A stretch of DNA of 64,000 nt from assembly GCF_048771995.1 (NCBI RefSeq), contig NC_133060.1, forward strand, positions 1,917,501 through 1,981,500. The letters run 5' to 3'. This DNA comes from Taeniopygia guttata (Eukaryota > Chordata > Aves > Passeriformes > Estrildidae). The translations under genes and the position numbers were made by a program. Positions 1-11,300 of this stretch are shown in pieces (the stretch's first letter is position 1; each line of letters opens with the position of its first letter). Below the pieces are notes generated by a model, which saw only the letters and a program-made list of their open reading frames with translations, was not told the origin of the DNA and searched no databases.

Positions 1-2000
1 TCTCCCATTTTTTCAGGCTGATTTTTTACCTCCAAAACCCCAAATTTCTCATTTTTTGGGGTGATTCTTTACCTCCAAACCCCAAATCTCCCATTTTTTC
101 AGGCTGATATTTTAACACCCCCTAAACCCCAAATTTTCCATTTTTTGGAGATGATTCTTTAGCTCTAAAACCCCAAATTTACCTTTTTTTTCAGGATGAT
201 TTTTAAGCTCCAAACACCCAAATTTTCCATTTTTTGGGGTGATTTTAAACCTCCAAAACCCCAAATTTTCAATTTTTTTGGGATGACTTTTTAGCTCCAA
301 AACCCCAAATTTTCCATTTTTTCAGGATGATTTTTAAGCTCCAAAACCCCAAATTTCTCTTTTTTTTGGGCTGTTTTTTTACCGCTAAACCCTAAATTTT
401 CCATTTTTTGGAGTGATTCTTTACCCCCAAACCCCAAAATTCTCATTTTTTTAGGCTGATTCTTTAGCTCTAAAACTCCAAATTTCTCATTTTTTGAGGT
501 TATTTTTTACTTCCAAAACCCCAAATTTTCCATTTTTTTCAGGATGATTTTTAAGCTCCAAACCCCCAAATTTTCCATTTTTTCAGGATGATTTTTTAGC
601 TCCAAACCCCCAAATTTCTCGGTTTTTTGAGGTGATTCTTGAGCTCTAAAACCCCAAATTTCTCATTTTTTCGGGCCAATTTTTCACCTCCAAAACACCA
701 CATTTTCCATTTTTTCAGGCTGATATTTGAACACCCCCAAAACCCCAAATTTCTCATTTTTTGGGATGATTCTTTACCCCCAAAACCCCAAATTTTCCAT
801 TTTTTCGGGCTGATTCTTTACCTCCAAAACCCCAAATTTTTCATTTTTTGGGGTGAGGTTTTAACCCTAAAACCCCAAATTTCTCATTTTTTCGGGCCGA
901 TTTTTTACCTCCAAAACCCCAAATTTTCCATTTTTTCAGGCTGATTCTTTAGCTCTAAAACCCCAAATTTTCCATTTTTTCAGGTGATTTTTTTACCGTC
1001 CAAAACCCCAAATTTCTCATTTTTTGGGGTTATTTTTTACCTCCAAACTCCCAAATTTCTCATTTTTTCAGGCTGATATTTTAAACACCCCCTAAAACCC
1101 CAAATTTTCCATTTTTTCAGGATGATTTTTATGCTCCAAAACCCCAAATTTCTCATTTTTTGGGGTTATTTTTTACTTCCAAACCCCCAAATTTTCCATT
1201 TTTTCAGGCTGATTCTTTAGCTCTAAAACCCAAAATTTCTCATTTTTTGGGCCGATTTTTTAACACCCCCTAAATCCCAAATTTTCCATTTTTTTGGAGA
1301 TGATTCTTTACCTCTAAAACCCCAAATTTTCCATTTTTTCAGGGTGAGGTTTTAACCCTAAAACCCCAGATTTCTCTTTTTTTCGGGCCAATTTTTCACC
1401 TCCAAACCCCCAAATTTTCCATTTTTTCAGGATGATTTTATAGGTCCAAACCCCCAAATTTCTCATTTTTCGGGCTGATTTTTAAGCTCCAAAACCCCAA
1501 ATTTCTCATTTTTTGGGCCGATTTTTTACCTCCAAACCCCCAAATCTCCCATTTTTTCAGGCTGATATTTTAACACCCCCTAAACCCCAAATTTTCATTT
1601 TTTCAGGCTGATTCTTTACCTCCAAAACCCCAAATTTCTCATTTTTTTGAGATGATTCTTTAGCTCAAAAACCCCAAATTTTCCATTTTTTCAGGGTGAG
1701 GTTTTAGCTCCAAAACCCCAAATTTTCCATTTTTTGGGCTGATTTTTTACCTCCAAAACCCTAAATTTCTCATTTTCTCAGGGTGAGCTTTTAGCCCTAA
1801 AACCCCAAATTTCTCATTTTTTGGCTGATTTTTTACCTCCAAGACCCCAAAATTTCTCATTTTTTCGGGCCAATTGTTTAACACTCCCTAAACCCCAAAT
1901 CCCCCATTTTTTCAGGCTGATTCTTTACCCCCTAAACCCCAAATTTTCCATTTTTTCAGAGTGATTTTTACCCAAAACCCCAAATTTCCCATTTTTCTCC
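1..2000. repeat. Tandem repeat array downstream of SLC39A7
   Basis: Roughly 50-bp degenerate units built from a block like ccaaaaccccaaatttctc followed by a T run and either ggggtgatt or caggctgatt. The array lies beyond the SLC39A7 stop codon, so it is 3' flank or long 3'UTR. No gene is seen here. Short open frames in it are products of the repeat. Read on the plus strand, many units contain a T run followed by CAG, which resembles a splice acceptor. Confidence 0.9.
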
Positions 2001-2124
2001 TCCCAACCCACGACCGACCCCCACACCTGGAACATACCATTCCACACCGGGGGGGGGGGGGAACCAAATCATAATTTGCGAATTTTCGGGATTTCCGGGA
2101 ATTTGTGGGATTTTTTGGGAATTC
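2001..2124 (-). other. SLC39A7: SLC39A7 3'UTR start
   Basis: Sequence just after the SLC39A7 stop codon on the minus strand. It includes a run of about 14 G on the plus strand near 2048-2061. I saw no AATAAA or ATTAAA on the minus strand here or in the adjoining array, so the cleavage site is not placed. Confidence 0.5.
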
Positions 2125-2376
2125 CTACTCGTAGTAAGCGATGAGCAGCATCATGGCCACGCCGGCCAGCAGCGCCAGGAGCTGCAGCAGCGCTTGGCCG
2201 GCGCCGGAATCGTGCAGGATTTCGGGAAGAACCGACACCGTGCCCAGGTAGATGAAGCCGCCGGCGGTGAAGGGCAGGATCCCCGAAATGGCGCCGGCGC
2301 CCGAACCCTCGGCCAGCAACGAGCAGGCGGCGCCCGCCAGAGCCGCCAGAGCCGTCAGCAGCTGCAGCAGCATGGC
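2125..2376 (-). CDS. SLC39A7: SLC39A7 exon 7 (last coding exon)
   Basis: Encodes the last 83 residues, starting [15 protein letters not shown] and including [19 protein letters not shown], which closely matches human ZIP7 [19 protein letters not shown]. It ends LLIAYYE and a TAG stop at 2127-2125. The acceptor on the minus strand is a pyrimidine tract ending CCCTCGCAG just above 2376. The exon starts in phase 0, matching the end of exon 6. It supplies the final transmembrane helices. No copies of this exon edge were found in the neighbouring intron. Confidence 0.95.
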   Translation of the reverse strand, partial: AMLLQLLTALAALAGAACSLLAEGSGAGAISGILPFTAGGFIYLGTVSVLPEILHDSGAGQALLQLLALLAGVAMMLLIAYYE

Positions 2377-5300
2377 CTGCGAGGGAAAACAAACTGGGAT
2401 CAGCTGGGATAAACTGGGAGGAACTGGGATAAACTGGGAGGGACTGGGAAGGGGCGGGGCTTCAGCCAAGCCGCCTCACAAAATGGCGGCAATGACCACA
2501 GAGGAGCTCTGGCACCCTGAACTCCATGGCTAGTCCCCCAGCAGCTTTTTTTGGTCATTTTTTCATGATTTTTCGCAATTTTTCCTGCCCCAAAAGTCCA
2601 AATTCCATCCATGGAGGGACTGGGATAAACTGGGATGGACTGGGATAAACTGGGATGAACTGGGAAGAACTGGGAAGGGGCAGGGCTTCAGCCAAGCCGC
2701 CTCACAAAATGGCGGCAATCACCACAGAGGGGCTCTGGCACTGCCAACTCTGGTTGGTCCTCCAGCAGCCTTTTTTGGTCATTTTTTCATGATTTTTCCC
2801 AAATTTTCTGTCCCCAAAGCCCAAATTCCATCCATGGAGGGACTGGGAGTGACTTAATGGGATTGGGATGAACTGGGAAGAACTGGGAAGGGGCGGGGCT
2901 TCAGCCAAGCCGCCTCACAAAATGGCGGCAATCACCACAGAGGAGCTCTGGCACTCTGAACTCCATGCTAGTCCCCCAGCACCCCATTTTTGGCTGTTGT
3001 TTCTCCAATTTTTCTGCCCCAAAAGCCCAAATTCCATCCATGCAGGGACTGGGATAAACTGGGATAAACTGGGATGAACTGGGAGGAACTGGGAGGAACT
3101 GGGAAGGGGCAGGGCCTCAGCCAAGCCGCCTCACAAAATGGCGGCAATCACCACAGAGGAGCTCTGGCCCTGCCAACTCCATGGTTGGTCCTCAAGAAGT
3201 CCCTTTTTGCCTGTTTTTTGCAGTTTTTTCCCAATTTTTCTGCCCCAAAAGCCCAAATTCCATCCATGGAGGGAGTAGGAGTGAGATAATGGGAGTAAAG
3301 AGGGAACTGGGATAAACTGGGATGAACTGGGAAGGGGCGGGGCTTCAGCCAAGCCGCCTCACAAAATGGCAGCCAGTGACCACAGAGGGGCTCTGGCACT
3401 GCCAACTCAGTGGTTGGTCCTCCAGCAGTCCCTTTTTGGCTGTTTTTTGCAGTTTTTCCCCAATTTTTCCACCCCAAAAGCCCAAATTCCATCCATGGAG
3501 GGACTGGGATAAACTGGGATGAACTGGGAGGAACTGGGATGAACTGGGAGGGGGCGGGGCTTCGGACAAGCCGCCTCACAAAATGGCGGCAATCACCACA
3601 GAGGGGTTCTGGCACCCTGAACTCCATGGCTAGTCCCCCTGCAGCATTTTTTTCCCATTTTTTCCTGCCCCAAAAGCCCAAATTCCATCCATGGAGGGAC
3701 TGGGAGTGACTTTATGGGACTGGGATAAACTGGGATGGACTGGGAGGAACTGGGAGGAACTGGGAAGGGGCGGGGCTTCAGCCAAGCCGCCTCACAAAAT
3801 GGCGGCAATCACCACAGAGGGGCTCTGGCACTGCCAACTCTATGGTTGGCACTCCAGGAGCCGTTTTTTGCAGTTTTTTCCCAATTTTTCCACCCCAAAA
3901 GCCCAAATTCCATCCATGGAGGGACTGGGATAAACTGGGATGAACTGGGAGGAACTGGGAGGAACTGGGAAGGGGCAGGGCTTCAGCCAAGCCGCCTCAC
4001 AAAATGGCGGCAATCACCACAGAGGGGTTCTGGCACCCTGAACTCCATGGCTAGTCCCCCAGCAGCTTTTTTTTCCCATTTTTTCCTGCCCCAAAAGCCC
4101 AAATTCCATCCATGGAGGGAGTAGGAGTGAGATAATGGGAGTAAAAAGGGAACTGGGATGAACTGGGATGAACTGGGAGGAACTGGGAAGGGGCGGGGCT
4201 TCAGCCAGGCCGCCTCACAAAATGGCGGCAATCACCACAGAGGAGCTCTGGCACCCTGAACTCCATGGCTAGTCCCCCTGCACCCCATTTTTGGCTGTTG
4301 TTTCACCAATTTTTCTGCCACAAAAGGCCAAATTCCATCCATGGAGGGACTGGGATAAACTGGGATGAACTGGGATGGAACTGGGATAAACTGGGAGGAA
4401 CTGGGATGGGGCGGGGCTTCAGCCAAGCCACCTCACAAAATGGCGGCAATCCCCACAGAGGAGCTCTGGCACTCTGAACTCTGTGGTTAGTCCCCCAGCA
4501 GCTTTTTTTTCCCCATTTTTTCCTGCCCCAAAAGCCCAAATTTCATCCATGGAGGGACTGGGAGTGACTTAATGGGACTGGGATAAACTGGGATGGACTG
4601 GGAGGGACTGGGAGGGGGTGGGGCTTCAGCCAAGCCGCCTCACAAAATGGCGGCAATGACCACAGAGGAACTCTGGCAACCTGAACTCCATGGCTAGTCC
4701 CCCAGCAGTCCCTTTTTGGTTGTTTTTTGCAGTTTTTTCCCAATTTTTCCGCCCCAAAAGCCCAAATTCCATCCATGAAGGGAGTAGGAGTGAGATAATG
4801 GGAGTAAAGAGGGAACTGGGATGAACTGGGAGGAACTGGGAGGAACTGGGAAGGGGCGGGGCTTCAGCCAAGCCGCCTCACAAAATGGCGGCAATGACCA
4901 CAGAGGGGTTCTGGCACTGCCAACTCTATGGTTGGTCCTCCAGGAGCCGTTTATTGCAATTTATTCCCAATTTTTCCACCCCAAAAGCCCAAATTCCATC
5001 CATGGAGGGACTGGGATAAACTGGGATAAACTGGGATGGACTGGGATAAACTGGGATGAACTGGGAAGGGGCAGGGCCTCAGCCAAGCCGCCTCACAAAA
5101 TGGCGGCAATGACCACAGAGGAGCTCTGGCACCCTGAACTCCATGGTTAGTCCCCCAGCAGCTTTTTTTTCCCATTTTTTCCTGCCCCAAAAGCCCAAAT
5201 TCCATCCATGGAGGGACCGGGAGTGACTTAATGGGACTGGGATAAACTGGGAGGAACTGGGAAGGGGCGGGGCTTCAGCCAAGCCGCCTCACAAAATGGC

Positions 5301-8300
5301 GGCAATGACCACAGAGGGGCTCTGGCACTGCGAACTCTGTGGTTGGTCCTCCAGCAGTCCCTTTTTGGCTGTTTTTTGCAGTTTTTTCCCAATTTTTCCA
5401 CCCTAAAAGCCCAAATTCCATCCATGGAGGGACTGGGAGTGACTTAAGGGGAGAAAAGAGGGAACTGGAATGAACTGGGATGAACTGGGAAGGGGCGGGG
5501 CTTCAGCCAAGGCACCTCACAAAATGGCGGCAATCACCACAGAGGAGCTCTGGCACTGCCAACTCTATGGCCAGCCGTTTTTTGCAGTTTTTTCCCGATT
5601 TTTCTGTCCCAAAAGCCCAAATTCCATCCATGGAGGGACTGGGAGTGACTTAATGGGACTGGGATAAACTGGGATGGACTGGGAGGAACTGGGATGAACT
5701 GGGAAGGGGCGGGGCTTCAGCCAAGCCGCCTCACAAAATGGCGGCAATGACCACAGAGGGGCTCTGGCACTCTGAACTCTATGGCCAGCCGTTTTTTGCA
5801 GTTTTTTCCTGATTTTTCTGTCCCAAAAGCTGAAATTCCATCCATGGAGGGACTGGGAGTGACTAAAAGGGAACTGGGATGAACTGGGATGAACTGGGAA
5901 GGGGCGGGGCTCCAGCCAAACCGCCTCACAAAATGGCGGCAATGACCACAGAGGAGCTCTGGCACTCTGAACTCTATGGTTGGTCCTCCAAAACCGCATT
6001 TTTTCCCACTTTTGTCCCGAATTTTCCCTTTTTTTCCCCACATTTTCTTCTCGATTTTTCCTTTTTCCTTGATTTTTCCCTTTTTTTTCTGATTTTACCC
6101 GTTTTTTTCCCCTTTGTTTTCCAGATTTTCCCCATTTTTTCCCCCTTTTTTCCTGATTTTTCCCATTTTCCCCTTTTTCCTCATTTTCCCCGATTTTTCC
6201 ATTTTCCCCCGATTTTTCCCATTTTTTCCCTGATTTTTCCCATATTTTCCCTTTTCTTCCCCCGATTTCCCCATTTTTTCCCGATTTTCCCATTTTTTCC
6301 CGATTTTTCCCCAATTTTTCCAGTTTTTATCCCATTTTTTCCCATTTTCCCCCATTTTCCCCCCCATTTTTTCCCCATTTTTCCCCAATCTCACCTGTCC
6401 CTTGGAGCAGCTGGCGCGCAGCAGCAGCGCCATGTCCCCCTTTTTCCCCCCATTTTTCCCTATTTTTCCCATTATTTTACTGGTTTTTCCCATTTTTTTC
6501 CCCAATTTTTCCATTTTTTTCCCCATTTTCCCCATTTTTCCCCCATTTCCCCCATTTTTTCCCCATTTTTCCCCGTATCTCACCTGTCCCTTGGAGCAGC
6601 CGGCGCGCAGCAGCAGCGCCATGTCCCCCCTTTTTTCCCTATTTTTCCCATTTTTTCCTGATTTTTCCCATTATTTTACTGATTTTTCCCATTTTTTTCC
6701 CCAATTTCCCCATTTTTTTCCCATTTTTTCCCCGATTTTCCCAATTTTTTCCCCCGATTTTCCCTAATTTCCCCCATTTTTTCCCCGATTTTTCCCTTTT
6801 TCCCCAATTTTCCCCATTTTCCCCCCTTTTTTCCCCAATTTTTCCCATTTTTCCCCAATTTTTCCCGTTTTCCCATTTTTTCCCCTATTTTTCCCATTTT
6901 TCCCTGATTTTTCCCATTTTTCCCCCATTTTTCCCCCATTTTTCCCCAATCTCACCTGTCCCTTGGAGCAGCCGGCGCGCAGCAGCAGCGCCATGTCCCC
7001 CCTTTTTTCCCCCATTTTTCCCCCAATTTCCCCATTATTTTACCGATTTTTTCCCCGATTTTCCCCATTATTTTACCGATTTTTCACATTTTTTCCCCAT
7101 TTTCCCCAATCTCACCTGTCCCTTGGAGCAGCCGGCGCGCAGCAGCAGCGCCATGTCCCCCCTTTTTTCCCTATTTTTCCCCCATTTTTCCCCCAATTTT
7201 CCCATTTTTTCCCGATTTTCCCCATTATTTTACCGATTTTTCCCCATTTTCCCCCATTTTTCCCGTTACCTGTCCCTTGGAGCAGCCGGCGCGCAGCAGC
7301 AGCGCCATGTCCCCCCATTTTTCCCCCAATTTCCCCATTTTTTTCCCATTTTTCTCCAATTTCCCCATTTTTTTCCCATTTTTCCCCCAATTTCCCCATT
7401 ATTTTACCGATTTTTCCCATTTTTTTCCCATTATTTTACCGATTTTTCCCATTTTCTCCCCATTTTTCCCCAATCTGACCTGTCCCTTGGAGCAGCCGGC
7501 GCGCAGCAGCAGCGCCATGTCCCCCCTTTTTTCCCCCATTTTTCCCCATTTTTCCCCCTTTTTTCCCCAAATTTTCCCTATTTTTCCCATTTTTTTACTG
7601 ATTTTTTCCATTTTTTTCCCCAATTTTCCCATTTTTACATTTTTCCCCATTTTTTCCCGTTACCTGTCCCTTGGAGCAGCCGGCGCGCAGCAGCAGCGCC
7701 ATGTCCCCCCTTTTTTCCCCCATTTTTCCCCCATTTTTCCCCCAATTTCCCCATTATTTCCCCGATTTTCCCCATTATTTTACCGATTTTTTCCATTTTT
7801 TCCCCATTTTCCCCCCAATCTCACCTGTCCCTTGGAGCAGCCGGCGCGCAGCAGCAGCGCCATGTCCCCCCTTTTTTCCCCATTTTTCCCCCATTTTTCC
7901 CCCATTTTTTCCCCAATTTCCCCATTATTTTACCGATTTTTTCCATTTTTTTCCCATTTTTTCCCCATTTTTTCCCCATTTTCCCCCAATCTCACCTGTC
8001 CCTTGGAGCAGCTGGCGCGCAGCAGCAGCGCCATGTCCCCCCTTTTTTTCCCTATTTTTCCCATTTTTTCCCCGATTTTCCCCATTTTCCCCCATTTTTC
8101 CCCAATTTCCCCATTATTTTACCGATTTTTTCCATTTTTTTTCCCATTTTTTCCCCATTTTTTCCCCATTTTTCCCCAATCTCACCTGTCCCTTGGAGCA
8201 GCCGGCGCGCAGCAGCAGCGCCATGTCCCCCCTTTTTTTCCCTATTTTTCCCATTATTTTCCCCAATTTCCCCATTATTTTACCGATTTTTTCCATTTTT

Positions 8301-11300
8301 TTTCCCAATTTTTCCCAAATTTCCCCATTTTTCCCCAATCTCACCTGTCCCTTGGAGCAGCCGGCGCGCAGCAGCAGCGCCATGTCCCCCCTTTTTTTCC
8401 CTATTTTTCCCATTATTTTCCCCAATTTCCCCATTATTTTACCGATTTTTTCCATTTTTTTTCCCAATTTTTCCCAAATTTCCCCATTTTTCCCCAATCT
8501 CACCTGTCCCTTGGAGCAGCCGGCGCGCAGCAGCAGCGCCATGTCCCCCCAATTTTCCCCCGATTTTCCCCATTTTTTCCCCCAATTTCCCCATTTTTTC
8601 CCCGATTTTCCCCATTTTTCCCCCAATTTCCCCATTTCCCCCCATTTTCCCCATTTTCCCCCATTTTTCCCCATTTGCCCCAATCTCACCTGTCCCTTGG
8701 AGCAGCCGGCGCGCAGCAGCAGCGCCATGTCCCCCCTTTTTTCCCCCATTTTCCCCCATTTTTCCCCCAATTTCCCCATTTTTTCCCCGATTTTCCCCAT
8801 TTTTTTCCCCATTTTTTCCCCAATTTTCCCCCCATTTTTTCCCCAATTTTCCCCCCTTTTTTCCCCCATTTCCCCCATTTTTCCCCCATTTTTCCCCGTG
8901 TCTCACCTGTCCCTTGGAGCAGCCGGCGCGCAGCAGCAGGGGCCATTTTCCCCCCTTTTTTCCCTATTTTTCCCATTTTTTTCCTGATTTTTCCCATTAT
9001 TTTACCGATTTTTTCCATTTTTTTCCATTTTTTTCCCCAATTTCCCCATTTTTCCCCATTTTCCCCCCAATCTCACCTGTCCCTTGGAGCAGCCGGCGCG
9101 CAGCAGCAGCGCCATGTCCCCCCTTTTTTCCCTATTTTTCCCATTTTTTCCTGATTTTTCCCATTATTTTACCGATTTTTTCCATTTTTTTCCCCCAATT
9201 TCCCCATTTTTCCCCCCATTTTTCCCCCATTTTTCCCCCGATTTTTCCCATTTTTTCCCCAATTTTTCCAGTTTTTCCCCATTTTTCCCCATTTTCCCCA
9301 ATCTCACCTGTCCCTTGGAGCAGCCGGCGCGCAGCAGCAGCGCCATGTCCCCCCTTTTTTCCCCCATTTTTTCCCCACTTTCCCCCATTTCCCCCCATTT
9401 TTTCCCATTTTTTTCCCATTTTTTCCCCATTTTTTCCCAAATTTCCCCATTTTTCCCCCATTTTTCCCCCAAATTTTCCTGATTTTTCCCATTATTTTTC
9501 CGATTTTCCCCCCTTTTTTCCCCATTTTTCCCCCAATTTCCCCATTATTTTACCGATTTTTTCCATTTTTTTCCCCAATTTTTCCCCATTTTTCCCAATT
9601 TTTCCCATTTTTTCCCCGATTTTCCCCATTTTTCCCCCAATTTCCCCATTTTTTCCCCATTTTTCCCCCATTTTCCCCCCCTTTTTCCCCCAATTTCCCC
9701 ATTTTTCCCCCCATTTTTCCCCCATTTTCCCCCCATTTTTCCGCCATTTTTCCCCAATTTCCCCATTTTTTTCCCCGATTTTCCCCATTTTTTTCCCATT
9801 TTTTCCCCAATTTCCCCATTTTCCCCATTTTTCTCCAATCTCACCTGTCCCTTGGAGCAGCCGGCGCGCAGCAGCAGCGCCATGTCCCCCCTTTTATCCC
9901 CCCATTTTTCCCCCAATTTCCCCATTTTTTTCCCCATTTTCCCCGATTTTCCCCATTTCCCCCATTTTTCCATTTTTTCCCCGATTTTCCCCATTTTTCC
10001 CCCGATTTTCTCCAATTTCCCCCAATTTTCCCCTTTTTTCCCCATTTTTCCCCAAATTTTTCTGATTTTTTTCCCAATTTTTCCCATTTTTCCCGATTTT
10101 TCCCTTTTCTTCCCCCGATTTTTACCATTTTCCCCCATTTTTCCCCCGATTTTCCCCATTTTTCCCCCTTTTTCCCCCAATTTCCCCATTTTCCCCCGAT
10201 TTTTCCCCCATTTTTCCCCCATTTTCCCCCCATTTTTCCCCCAATTTCCCAATTTTTTCCCCTTTTTTCCCCATTTTTTCCCCAATTTCCCCCATTTTTT
10301 CCCCAATTTCTCCATTATTTTACCGATTTTTTCCATTTTTTTTCCCCAATTTCCCCATTTTCCCCCATTTTTCCCCATTTTCCCCCCGATTTTCCCCCGA
10401 TTTTTCCCCATTTCCCCCATTTTCCCCCAATCTCACCTGTCCCTTGGAGCAGCCGGCGCGCAGCAGCAGCGCCATGTCCCCCCTTTTTTCCCTATTTTTC
10501 CCATTATTTTACTGATTTTTTCCATTTTTTTTCCCATTTTTTCCCCAATTTTTCCATCTTTCCCCATTTTTTCCCCATTTTCCCGTTACGTGTCCCTTGG
10601 AGCAGCCGGCGCGCAGCAGCAGCGCCATGTCCCCCCTTTTTTCCCCAATTTTTCCCATTTTACCCCAAATTTTCCCTATTTTTCCCATTTTTTCCCGATT
10701 TTCCCCATTATTTTACCGATTTTTCACATTTTTTTCCCCAATTTTCCCATTTTTTCCCCGTTTTCCCCCATTTTTCCCGTTACCTGTCCCTTGGAGCAGC
10801 CGGCGCGCAGCAGCAGCGCCATGTCCCCCAATTTTTCCTCGATTTTCCCCATTTTTTTCCCCGATTTTCCCCATTTTTCCCCAAATTTTTCTGATTTTTT
10901 TCCCAATTTTTCCCCATTTTTCCCATTTTTCCCCCAATTTCCCCATTTTTCCCCATTGTTTCCCCATTTTTCCCCATTATTTTCCTGATTTTTTCCCCAT
11001 TTCCCCCCTTTTTTCCCCCATTTTTTCCCCAATTTCCCCATTATTTTACCGATTTTTTCCATTTTTTCCCCATTTTTTCCCCAATTTCCCCATTATTTTA
11101 CCGATTTTTTCCATTTTTTTTCCCCATTTTTCCCCGATTTTCCCATTTTTCCCCATTTTCCCCCATTTTCCCCAATCTCACCTGTCCCTTGGAGCAGCCG
11201 GCGCGCAGCAGCAGCGCCATGTCCCCCCTTTTTTCCCTATTTTTCCCATTTTTTCCTTATTTTCCCCATTATTTTACCGATTTTTCACATTTTTCCCCCA

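Noticed and set aside
1-2124. A downstream gene (HSD17B8 follows SLC39A7 in mammals)
   Set aside because: No exon-like or conserved coding text seen; the stretch is repeat throughout.
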